NCBI GenBank assembly: GCA_937128505.1
Contig: CAKZMM010000151.1
Location: 1-43,237, forward strand
Origin: an uncultured Thermogutta sp.
Lineage (GTDB): Bacteria; Planctomycetota; Planctomycetia; Pirellulales; Thermoguttaceae
Length of the DNA: 43,237 bases
Direction: 5' to 3'
A program made the position numbers and the translations under genes. Below are positions 36,150 through 43,237 of this stretch, one piece after another (position 1 is the stretch's first letter; the number at the start of each line of letters is the position of its first letter). Under the pieces are notes generated by a model. That model saw nothing but the letters and a program-made list of their open reading frames with translations. It did not search any database and was not told where the DNA came from.

Positions 36150-36666
36150 AGCCGATCCTTTGAGCTCGTTTTTTATCACGATCGCTTCTGACCTGATCAA
36201 GCCCCGGAGTCAACGGCTGCATACGCTAAAAACGATGCACAACCACCGTAAACTGCGGATTTTTATGAGTAGCCTAGTCCATCCATAATTTGAGCCCGAT
36301 GGATCCGGTTCGTCCGCTTAAGGCGCTCGGGCAAAGGAAAATCATCTCCCGCTTTGAAAGGCGAAGACCCTCAGGATTAACATAAACCTGCAAGGCCGAG
36401 GTGATGCAGCCTTCCTTTTGATGCCTCAGCGCCATGACACGTCGTCGTTCGTTCGAAAGAAAAAACATGATTCGGAAAGTTAGCATGATTCGGAAAGTTA
36501 AGAGGTCTGGAATATTCGCGTCGAATTGAAAACAAGGTACGGCGGAAACCTCCGAAAGTTACCGCCTTCTCTCCCGCAGACCTTTTCCCGCAAACCCTCC
36601 TCTGAATCGCATAAAAATCTCTGAATGCCATAAAGCCATCCGATGGAAAGATCGATGGGCCCGACG
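36150..36666. other. spacer between hdrB and hdrA
   Basis: No supported gene in about 520 nt. It contains an exact 18-nt tandem duplication at 36466-36501. The gap is long for an operon, so hdrA may have its own promoter here; none was clearly recognised. Confidence 0.5.
36466..36501. repeat. 18-nt tandem duplication
   Basis: CATGATTCGGAAAGTTAG at 36466-36483 is repeated immediately at 36484-36501 with only the last base changed. It lies between hdrB and hdrA. Confidence 0.8.
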
Positions 36667-37590
36667 TCAATTGGGTCGCGGCACAAACCCCTTCTGAGTA
36701 AGCAACGGTCGCGGATCAATCAAATGCCGTCTCCACAGGCGGTTCAAATCCGGCAAATCGAACGCAAGGGCCATCAATTCCGAGATATAAAATACCGGAA
36801 GCCTAGCAGCTCCTTTGCCTTCTCCGGATTCGTCGGCTTGGCGGCTATCCAAGTTCGATTGGCACAGGGGGCAATCCGTGACGATACACTCCGCTCCGGC
36901 CTCTCGCGCCGCACCCACCAATCGATCAATGAGCCGCTTGGCCACATCGGTTCTCGTGAGAACCAAGCTCCCTCCGCAACAGTCGGTTTTGTAAGACCAT
37001 GGCCGCACTTCCACCCCGAGCAGGGCCAAGAGTCGATCCATGCATTGCGGATCTTCTGCCGCCGGGGCATCAGTCACTTTCGGCGGCCGTTGCGAGAGGC
37101 ATCCGTAATAAGCAACGGCCTTTAAGCCGGTTAGTTGTCGGCGAACCCGAGCGCGAATCTCCCCCAGAAGAGGCGGCCGATCAAAAAACTCGTTGACATG
37201 CCAGACCGAAATCTGCGCGCTTTTCTGCCCGCCAGTTCCTTCCCCCTCCTCGCCGCTAGAATGCGCGGTACCCCCCACGGCGATTCCTGCCGAAACGGCG
37301 TGAGCCGCTTCCCCGTGTTTTTGGGCGTATTTCAATCGCTGAAAGCACGCAGCACACGGCACCAAAAGTTCCAGTCCGGCCCGCTCGGCAATTCGCAAGT
37401 TACGCTCCGCCAGGCCGAGGGCTAACTGATCGTTGACGAAATGCGCGCTTGACGCCCCGCAGCAATTCCAATCCTCCAACTCGCGGAGCTCGATTCCCAA
37501 TGCCCGGCAAACCGCCTGCAAACTGGCATCATACTCGGCAGCCGTTCCGTGGAGTGAACAGCCGGGATAGTAGGAAACTTGAATGGCCAC
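36667..37590 (-). CDS. hdrB: heterodisulfide reductase subunit B-like
   Basis: 307 residues with both CCG domains, each binding a noncubane 4Fe-4S cluster in characterised HdrB: first PGCSLHG, NCCGASSAHF and CAACF; second YYGCLSQRP, DCCGGSL and DCPLCQSNL. All cluster cysteines are present. A Gly/Ser/Glu-rich loop of about 25 residues (near 105-130) separates the two domains. GTG at 37590 is chosen over TTG at 37614, since GGGGG sits 8 nt before it and the family N-terminus is short. In methanogens HdrB reduces the CoM-CoB disulfide; in acetogen-type clusters such as this one it serves as an electron relay with MetVF, so its final acceptor is inferred. Confidence 0.94.
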   Translation of the reverse strand: MAIQVSYYPGCSLHGTAAEYDASLQAVCRALGIELRELEDWNCCGASSAHFVNDQLALGLAERNLRIAERAGLELLVPCAACFQRLKYAQKHGEAAHAVSAGIAVGGTAHSSGEEGEGTGGQKSAQISVWHVNEFFDRPPLLGEIRARVRRQLTGLKAVAYYGCLSQRPPKVTDAPAAEDPQCMDRLLALLGVEVRPWSYKTDCCGGSLVLTRTDVAKRLIDRLVGAAREAGAECIVTDCPLCQSNLDSRQADESGEGKGAARLPVFYISELMALAFDLPDLNRLWRRHLIDPRPLLTQKGFVPRPN

Positions 37591-37987
37591 GACATTAACC
37601 CCCGGGCGAATCAACTAGCGCTTTCGGGCACCTTCTTCGTCTTATCTTGCTGCCCAGACCCGTGCGCTATAGCTGGCGGCTCAGTGCCTTCCGAGTTTTA
37701 ATGCTCTCGCCGACTGCTGAGTCGTCAATACCTCGTCAAAATCCGCAATGACAAACATTCTTGCCGCATCTCCTGCGACAACCTTTGTTACCACTTCTCT
37801 AACTTTCTTGCCGCATTCCACGGCGATAGTTCAGCTCCTTGCCTCTGAAAACGCGCGGCAACCATACATCGCAGGATCAACCCTTAAATGGCCGCCCTGA
37901 TCCCCGCCTTGCCTGTTTGCGTACTCCTCGCTATGAGCCTCCTTACAAGAGCCAAGATTCCTTTGCGCAGGGGCCATATCGCAAAAG
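37591..37987. other. spacer between hdrC and hdrB
   Basis: About 400 nt without a supported gene. The short sequence TTCTTGCCGCAT occurs near 37758-37769 and in slightly varied form near 37806-37817. Nothing else is evident. Confidence 0.5.
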
Positions 37988-38584
37988 TCAGTCTGTCGTT
38001 TGGTAAGACTTTCGACCGGCCGGCCATGCCCCAAAAAACCGGCGCAAGAACTTGCGGCCTCTGATTCGGTGGGGCCAGAGGGGCAACTTTCCCCGCCAAA
38101 ACATCTTCCAGGCCAATCCAACATCATCAAGGAACTTGCGACTCATCAGCTTGTACCGAGCCACTGCCTCCAGTTCGAAAGCCCGGCCGTGGTGGCGAAT
38201 CGAATCCAAAAAGGCCCGATGAAATTCGGCTACCTCCTTTTGTTTCGGTGTCAAACCACGCAGGAGGCTCCGTTGACGAAGGGTGTCCATGACCCGCGCA
38301 ATATCGATTCCATTTGGACACCGCGTACTACAAGTCTGACAAGCCGCACATAACCAAATTGTTTCAGCCCGAAGTACCTCCTCTTCCAGTCCCAATTGCG
38401 TCATGAGCATGACTTGGTGGGGCAAAAGATCCATGGCGAAAGCCACCGGACACCCCGTAGAGCACTTCCCACATTGAACGCACAAAGACACCTTCTCACC
38501 ACTTGCGGCAGCCACGAGCTTGGCTAAGTGATGGGGACTCGGCGCCGAGGGAATAGACAGCCATGAGGAGACATCAATAGACAT
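37988..38584 (-). CDS. hdrC: heterodisulfide reductase subunit C-like
   Basis: 198 residues. Two 4Fe-4S motifs, CVQCGKCSTGCPVAFAMD and CAACQTCSTRCPNGIDIARV, sit in the N-terminal half and carry electrons from HdrA to HdrB. The C-terminal part (about 110-198) is helical and basic. ATG at 38584 has GGAGG 6 nt upstream and is preferred over the in-frame start 18 nt earlier. The order hdrC-hdrB-hdrA-mvhD-metV-metF matches the subunits of the acetogen methylene-THF reductase complex. Confidence 0.95.
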   Translation of the reverse strand: MSIDVSSWLSIPSAPSPHHLAKLVAAASGEKVSLCVQCGKCSTGCPVAFAMDLLPHQVMLMTQLGLEEEVLRAETIWLCAACQTCSTRCPNGIDIARVMDTLRQRSLLRGLTPKQKEVAEFHRAFLDSIRHHGRAFELEAVARYKLMSRKFLDDVGLAWKMFWRGKLPLWPHRIRGRKFLRRFFGAWPAGRKSYQTTD

Positions 38585-39121
38585 CGGCTGCCTCCACGCC
38601 AAAAAGAATCAAAGGTTTTCGCCAGAATTGTCAGTCTCTTACGACATTATATAGCTTAAGCGTATCTCCGCAACGCGTTTGTGTTACTGACTCTCGGACC
38701 AAGGGGGAGAGCATGCCGGGAATCCGGTTCATATCCGGGCATCACTGCAATTCAACTCCAAGTCCGCAGTGACATCAGTCAACCAAATCAAACTCACCTG
38801 GATATTGACACTTCACAATCTTTCCTGTTTTTATAGCGTTAATAAACTCGCCCATGAATTTTCTTAAATGTGACAATAATTGGTCAGCTCGCAGATAAAA
38901 AAGCCTTTTTTCTGTCGGAAGAAGGTATATCCAGCAGAAAAGGAGAGCACGGTCTCCTCCTCTTGTCATCAAACTCCCTATATCTACTTACCGATTCATC
39001 CCTCTTTCTATCCATGGTCAGCTCGCGTTCCCTTCTTCGGGACACCATAGACTCTCCCCGAAGCCTCCCCCGGTCGACGCAAAGAAGCCCCAACGCGTCC
39101 GAGGAACCATCCCCCAACTCA
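38585..39121. other. spacer between folD and hdrC
   Basis: About 540 nt with no supported gene. Open frames here on both strands are low-complexity (Ser/Arg-rich). No clear promoter or terminator was recognised. Confidence 0.5.
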
Positions 39122-40012
39122 TCAGCATCGGCCGTCGACGGCAAGTTTGGCGGCTTTTAACGTATTTTTCATCAACATAGTAATAGTCATCGGACCAACA
39201 CCGCCGGGAACCGGCGTGATCTTACCAGCTACCTCTTTGACGGCATCAAAATCCACGTCGCCCACCAATTTCGGCTTTCCACTACTGGTGATCCCCACCC
39301 GGTTGACCCCTACGTCAATGACCGTTGCGCCCGGGCGAACCATATCTGCGGTGATCGCTTTAGCGCGACCGGCCGCGACGATCAAGATCTCGGCCCGGCG
39401 GGTGTGCGCGGCAATATCCCGGGTTTTCGTATGGCAGACGGTTACCGTGGCGTTGGCCCCTGGCTTCTTCTGAAGCAGCATCACCGCGATTGGTTTCCCC
39501 ACGATATTGCTCCGACCTACCACCACAATTTCCGCACCCTCCGTGGGCGTTCCAGACCGGAGAATCAGTTCCTGAATTCCTGCCGGGGTACACGGTGGAA
39601 AAATCTCCTCCCCAATCATTAGCCGACCCACGTTCACCGGATGGAACCCGTCTACATCCTTGTTCGCGTCAATAGCAAAAAGTACTTTGCTTTCGTCCAT
39701 TTGGTCCGGCAAAGGTAATTGCACTAAAATGCCGTGAACCTCGGGATTGCGGTTCAACTCGTCGATCAGCTTCAGCAGGTTTGCCTCCGAGGTTTCCGCT
39801 GGTAAGGCATGATGAATGGATCGCATCCCGAGCTCTTCGCAGGCACGTCCTTTCGCGGTCACGTAAGACACAGAGGCCGGATTCTCGCCGACAAGAACGG
39901 TGCAAAGCCCCGGCGTGATCCCCGATCGCGCCTTAAAATCGGCAATCTCCTGCGCGAGCTCGCGGCGGATTTGCTCGGCTACCTGTTTGCCATCAATGAT
40001 CTCTGCTGCCAT
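39122..40012 (-). CDS. folD: bifunctional methylene-THF dehydrogenase / methenyl-THF cyclohydrolase
   Basis: Interconverts 10-formyl-THF, methenyl-THF and methylene-THF with NAD(P)H; it supplies the middle steps between Fhs and MetF, so no separate cyclohydrolase is needed. 296 residues, normal for the family. Seen: SYVTAKGRACEELG with the catalytic Lys, VQLPLPDQMDESKVLFAID, KDVDGFHPVNVG, and the nucleotide-binding region VVGRSNIVGKPIA. ATG at 40012 has GGGAG 7 nt upstream and replaces a start 24 nt earlier. Confidence 0.97.
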   Translation of the reverse strand: MAAEIIDGKQVAEQIRRELAQEIADFKARSGITPGLCTVLVGENPASVSYVTAKGRACEELGMRSIHHALPAETSEANLLKLIDELNRNPEVHGILVQLPLPDQMDESKVLFAIDANKDVDGFHPVNVGRLMIGEEIFPPCTPAGIQELILRSGTPTEGAEIVVVGRSNIVGKPIAVMLLQKKPGANATVTVCHTKTRDIAAHTRRAEILIVAAGRAKAITADMVRPGATVIDVGVNRVGITSSGKPKLVGDVDFDAVKEVAGKITPVPGGVGPMTITMLMKNTLKAAKLAVDGRC

Positions 40013-40433
40013 GGCTATACTCCCGGCTGACTTCAATCATCTTCATCCTGCCCAACGGGGTTTGAGCAAACCCCTGTTCAGGATCCCAACTCCCATTCGA
40101 TTATGTCCCCCCTGAAGCGATCCTTCTAACTTTCAGAAAGGGAGGCTATCCAGCTTCCAAAGGCGAAGCGCCCTACGCGTATTTTCCTGTTTCGAGGCCA
40201 CAGCGAGCTTGTTTTCGGTTCATCTGGACCTCTCCGAAGCCGAAAGCGCCGCCTGAGGATGTCCATAGATCGCGATTGGGCATTGGTCTGCCAGGTGTGC
40301 CTTTGCCTCATTGCCCGAAAGATCCCGGCAGACCTCTTTTCTAACGCAACTAAATTTTTTTCTGATACCTAGTGGGCGCGATAATGCGCGAGAGTCCCGA
40401 GTCTCCGCCCACTGAACGACCCTCGCCATAGCG
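40013..40433. other. spacer between fhs and folD
   Basis: About 420 nt without a supported gene or clear regulatory signal. Confidence 0.5.
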
Positions 40434-42206
40434 CTAAAACAGACCGCGGACTTGTCCGGTTTCGACATCCACATCGATCCGCCTAAATGCCGGGTCGGAG
40501 CTGGTTCCGGGCATCAGGGAAATGGTTCCGGCCACAGGGCAAATGAAGCGCGCCCCGCCGTATACCAGGAAATCGCGTACGGGAAGGACCCATCCCTTCG
40601 GCACCCCCTTGCGATTGGGGTCGTGACTGAGACTCAAATGCGTCTTCACCATCATCGTGGCAAACTGGCGGTAGTGCGGATCGCTTTCTAACCGCTTTGC
40701 CTTCTCTTCAGCCTCCGGCGTGTACGAGACCCCATCGGCCCCATAGACTTCCCGCGCGATCCGCTCGATCCGCTGACGCAGCGGAAGTTCCAAGTCGTAA
40801 AGAAAGCGAAATTCGTTTTTTTCCTCGCAGGCATCGATCACGGCATCAGCCAGCTCCAAGGCACCTTCGCCTCCCTTGAGCCAGTGATTGGAGACCGCCA
40901 CCCGGGCACCGACCTCCTCGACCATTCGCCGGACGAGTCGGATTTCCGCCTCCGTGTCGGTGTGGAAGCGGTTGATGCATACCACCGGTTTGATCCCCGA
41001 TTTCTTCACCGTGGCGATGTGATGGAGAAGGTTGCCCATACCATCCTCGAGCCAAGCCAGGTTTTCTTCGAAGTATTCCTTCGGGATCGGCTTTCCCGGC
41101 GGGCAGGGTGGCGCCCCCGCATTCACACCGTGATGCTTCAATCCTCGAACAGTTGTGGTGATCACCGCCACGTTCGGAATTTTACCTGAATTACGGCACT
41201 TCACATTCCAGAATTTTTCGAAACCGATATCCGCACCGAATCCAGATTCGGTGATGTGGTAATCGGCCAGCTTTAAGCACAACATGTCGCCGACCACCGA
41301 GGATTGCCCGATTGCAATATTGGCAAACGGCCCCGCATGCACAAAACACGGTTGCCCCTCCAAGGATTGCAGCAAATTGGGATAAATGGCATGGCGTAGC
41401 CAGGCGGTCATCGCCCCGGCCACCTCCAGATCTTCGGTCGTAATCGGCCCGCCTTGCTTGTCGTAAGCTACGATGATTTGTCCGATCCGCTGGCGGAGGT
41501 CCTTTAAGTCGCTGAAAATCGACAAGATCGCCATGACCTCGGACGAGACGGCGATATTGAATTTGCTCTGCATCATGTAGCCGTCCATTCGGCCGCCGAT
41601 CCCAATGATGATGTTCCGCAAGGCCTGGGCACAAAAATCGATAACCCAACCCATCTCCACGTTTGTCGGGTCGATATCCAACCGTCGCAGGCCGATCTTT
41701 TCCAGATAAGCATCGCTGTAGTTTCTCTCGTGCTGGAGCCTCGCAGTCAGCGCAACCATTGCCAAATTATGGGCATTCATCACGGCATTGATGTCCCCGG
41801 TAAGCCCAAGGGAGAAATCGGTCAGCGGAATGACCTGCGACAGTCCGCCCCCGGCAGCCGAACCTTTGATATTCATCGTCGGGCCACCCGAGGGTTGCCG
41901 GATACAAGCCACGACCTTTTTGCCTCGTTTGCCCAGCCCTTGCAACAACCCGATGGTGGTCGTCGATTTGCCCTCGCCCAGCGGAGTGGGATTGATAGCC
42001 GTCACATCGATGAACTTACCATCGGGCTTATCCTTCAGCCGGTCCAAAGTCCGCCGGTAATCCACCTTGGCCACATAATGCCCGTAGGGGATCAGCTCGT
42101 CACGGCAGATGCCCAGCTCATCCGCCAATTGGTAACAGGTCTTCATCCGCGACTCGGCCTCAGCGGCAATTTCCCAATCCTTATGCTCCCTCGGATCGAG
42201 CACCAC
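40434..42206 (-). CDS. fhs: formate--tetrahydrofolate ligase
   Basis: Uses ATP to activate formate as 10-formyl-THF, the energy-consuming entry step of the methyl branch. 590 residues, slightly longer than the usual 555-560. The P-loop region is [14 protein letters not shown], followed by [19 protein letters not shown] and [32 protein letters not shown] and [19 protein letters not shown] lie in the central part. The start is a GTG preceded by a perfect AGGAGG at 6 nt spacing; a second GTG follows immediately. First gene of the minus-strand one-carbon island. Confidence 0.97.
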   Translation of the reverse strand: MVLDPREHKDWEIAAEAESRMKTCYQLADELGICRDELIPYGHYVAKVDYRRTLDRLKDKPDGKFIDVTAINPTPLGEGKSTTTIGLLQGLGKRGKKVVACIRQPSGGPTMNIKGSAAGGGLSQVIPLTDFSLGLTGDINAVMNAHNLAMVALTARLQHERNYSDAYLEKIGLRRLDIDPTNVEMGWVIDFCAQALRNIIIGIGGRMDGYMMQSKFNIAVSSEVMAILSIFSDLKDLRQRIGQIIVAYDKQGGPITTEDLEVAGAMTAWLRHAIYPNLLQSLEGQPCFVHAGPFANIAIGQSSVVGDMLCLKLADYHITESGFGADIGFEKFWNVKCRNSGKIPNVAVITTTVRGLKHHGVNAGAPPCPPGKPIPKEYFEENLAWLEDGMGNLLHHIATVKKSGIKPVVCINRFHTDTEAEIRLVRRMVEEVGARVAVSNHWLKGGEGALELADAVIDACEEKNEFRFLYDLELPLRQRIERIAREVYGADGVSYTPEAEEKAKRLESDPHYRQFATMMVKTHLSLSHDPNRKGVPKGWVLPVRDFLVYGGARFICPVAGTISLMPGTSSDPAFRRIDVDVETGQVRGLF

Positions 42207-42328
42207 AGGACACCTCCTTTCCAGGCTCGGGGGTTAACTGGAATTGCAGACCACAACCGACAGTCGAACGGAATACGAGCGCAAAAGGCAACGAAAGATG
42301 GGCCCTGGAAGACGTGTTGACCGATACC

Positions 42329-42357
42329 TTCCTACCAGCTTGATGGACCGCTGTCAA
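42329..42357 (-). promoter_or_regulatory. possible promoter of the one-carbon island
   Basis: On the minus strand a perfect TTGACA (42352-42357) is followed after 17 nt by TAGGAA (42329-42334), a poor match to the usual -10 box. It lies about 120 nt upstream of fhs. The weak -10 keeps confidence low. Confidence 0.3.
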
Positions 42358-42385
42358 TCCCCTCGACGAGCTTATTTCTCCGGCA

Positions 42386-43144
42386 TCACTTTTTGGGGAT
42401 GAGTTCGCGATCTTTGGCGAGCCGGGTTTTGCGGTGGGAGGTGGTGCCTGAGGCGTTGCGCTTGCGGTAGTATTCCACTAATGTACATGCTTCCTCCAGG
42501 CTCAACCGCGGGCGGGGTAGCGCAGCCCGCAGCAGCCGCATGGCCATGTCCAGGGTCAACTCGGGGACTTCGCGCCCCAGAGCCTGCCGTTGAGCACCAA
42601 GTACAGATGCGCCAACGCCACCAGGCCCATGTGATGATGCCAGTTTGTCCACGAGCGGGCTTCACCGTCCGCTGTCCCCGCCAATGTAACCCCCAAAAGA
42701 AACACACCCATCTGGCAGTTTTCCTTCTTCCCCAATCGTCGGCACCATTGCCGTGCCACCCCAACCCTTTCGCTTCCCCGCTTCACAAACCCCGAGCTAT
42801 CCATCACCCCCACCGTGCCCAGCGGCCACTGCCGGGCCGCAGGCACGAACTCCTCGGTAAAGACCGCCTGGATTTCTTGCTGCACCGCCTCGGCCCCAAG
42901 GACAAACCGTCAAAAACCGCTGCCAGGCCAACACCACCGCTTGCGAGAGCTTCCTTTCGGCCCCCCACAGCCCTCCGAACTCCAAGGCCATCGGCTCCAC
43001 GCTCTCGCGGCCATCAGCCTGAAGCAGAGCAAGAATGTAACTAAAAGAATGCTCTCGAGATTTCCGTCGCCCAAACAGCCGCGCAAAACGCTTGTGCAAA
43101 TCCGCCAGCCGCTCCGCTGCTGCGCGTAGTTCGCCCGCACCCAT
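42386..43144 (-). pseudogene. IS701-family transposase remnant
   Basis: Three minus-strand reading frames must be joined to read it. The first, from ATG 43144 with AGGAGG 8 nt upstream, has RFARLFGRRKSREHSFSYIL and LLQADGRESVEPMALEFG. The second, entered near 42895, has QEIQAVFTEEFVPAARQWPLG, GVMDSSGFVKRGSERVGVARQW with the first catalytic Asp, and ENCQMGVFLLGVT. It then jumps near 42670 to HHHMGLVALAHLYLVL, a C-terminal segment, so roughly 150 or more middle residues are missing. The third frame, from about 42590, has LTLDMAMRLLRAALPRP and LVEYYRKRNASGTTSHRK to a stop at 42386. Two frameshifts and the deletion make it non-functional. Confidence 0.8.
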
Positions 43145-43237
43145 GAGCCAGTCCTCCTGGAAACTTCCATGAACCCTCCACCCCCCCAGCTAACCCCACC
43201 GCGCTTCCAATACGCCACAAGTCCCCCAAAATCTCCA

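Overview
The window most likely comes from a bacterium of the phylum Planctomycetota. This is an inference from several signs: an IleRS of the eukaryote-like type with planctomycete-style motifs, secreted and envelope proteins that resemble planctomycete-specific families (positions 8408-9214 and 19720-21612), a DacZ-like diadenylate cyclase, a PL11 rhamnogalacturonan lyase, and low coding density with many gene-free stretches of 0.3 to 1.7 kb. Genus cannot be told. The metabolic genes point to an anaerobic or at least one-carbon-specialised lifestyle.

Left part (1-23.4 kb) is a loose series of mostly single genes: ileS, a purN-like gene whose catalytic residues look lost, a secreted ceramidase-like hydrolase, a membrane-anchored hypothetical, a diadenylate cyclase, a HEAT-repeat lipoprotein, aroF (DAHP synthase), a rhamnogalacturonan lyase, a plant-SEX4-like dual-specificity phosphatase, an envelope protein with a signal peptide and C-terminal membrane anchor, a LolD/MacB-type ABC ATPase and a DUF3786-type protein. 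The aroF gene has a readable attenuation leader: a sigma70-like promoter, a 24-residue leader peptide containing YYFRFYF, nested pause/antiterminator segments and an intrinsic terminator.

Right part (23.7-42.2 kb) is one minus-strand metabolic island that encodes, in transcription order, fhs, folD, hdrC, hdrB, a giant hdrA fusion, mvhD, metV, metF, nuoE-like, nuoF-like and fdhA. Together these give every step from CO2/formate to methyl-tetrahydrofolate, the methyl branch of the Wood-Ljungdahl pathway. The methylene-THF reductase is of the MetVF-HdrABC-MvhD type described in Moorella, and the formate dehydrogenase couples to pyridine nucleotide through NuoEF. No CO dehydrogenase/acetyl-CoA synthase or AcsE gene is in the window, so the direction and end product of the pathway cannot be settled here.

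Mobile and defence traces: a decayed type I-E-like CRISPR remnant lies between the DUF3786 gene and fdhA, a second possible two-repeat remnant lies upstream of ileS, and a frame-broken, internally deleted IS701-family transposase sits directly upstream of the fhs promoter region. Several intergenic regions carry strong RNA hairpins, including one with a full intrinsic terminator that has no obvious protein gene to serve.
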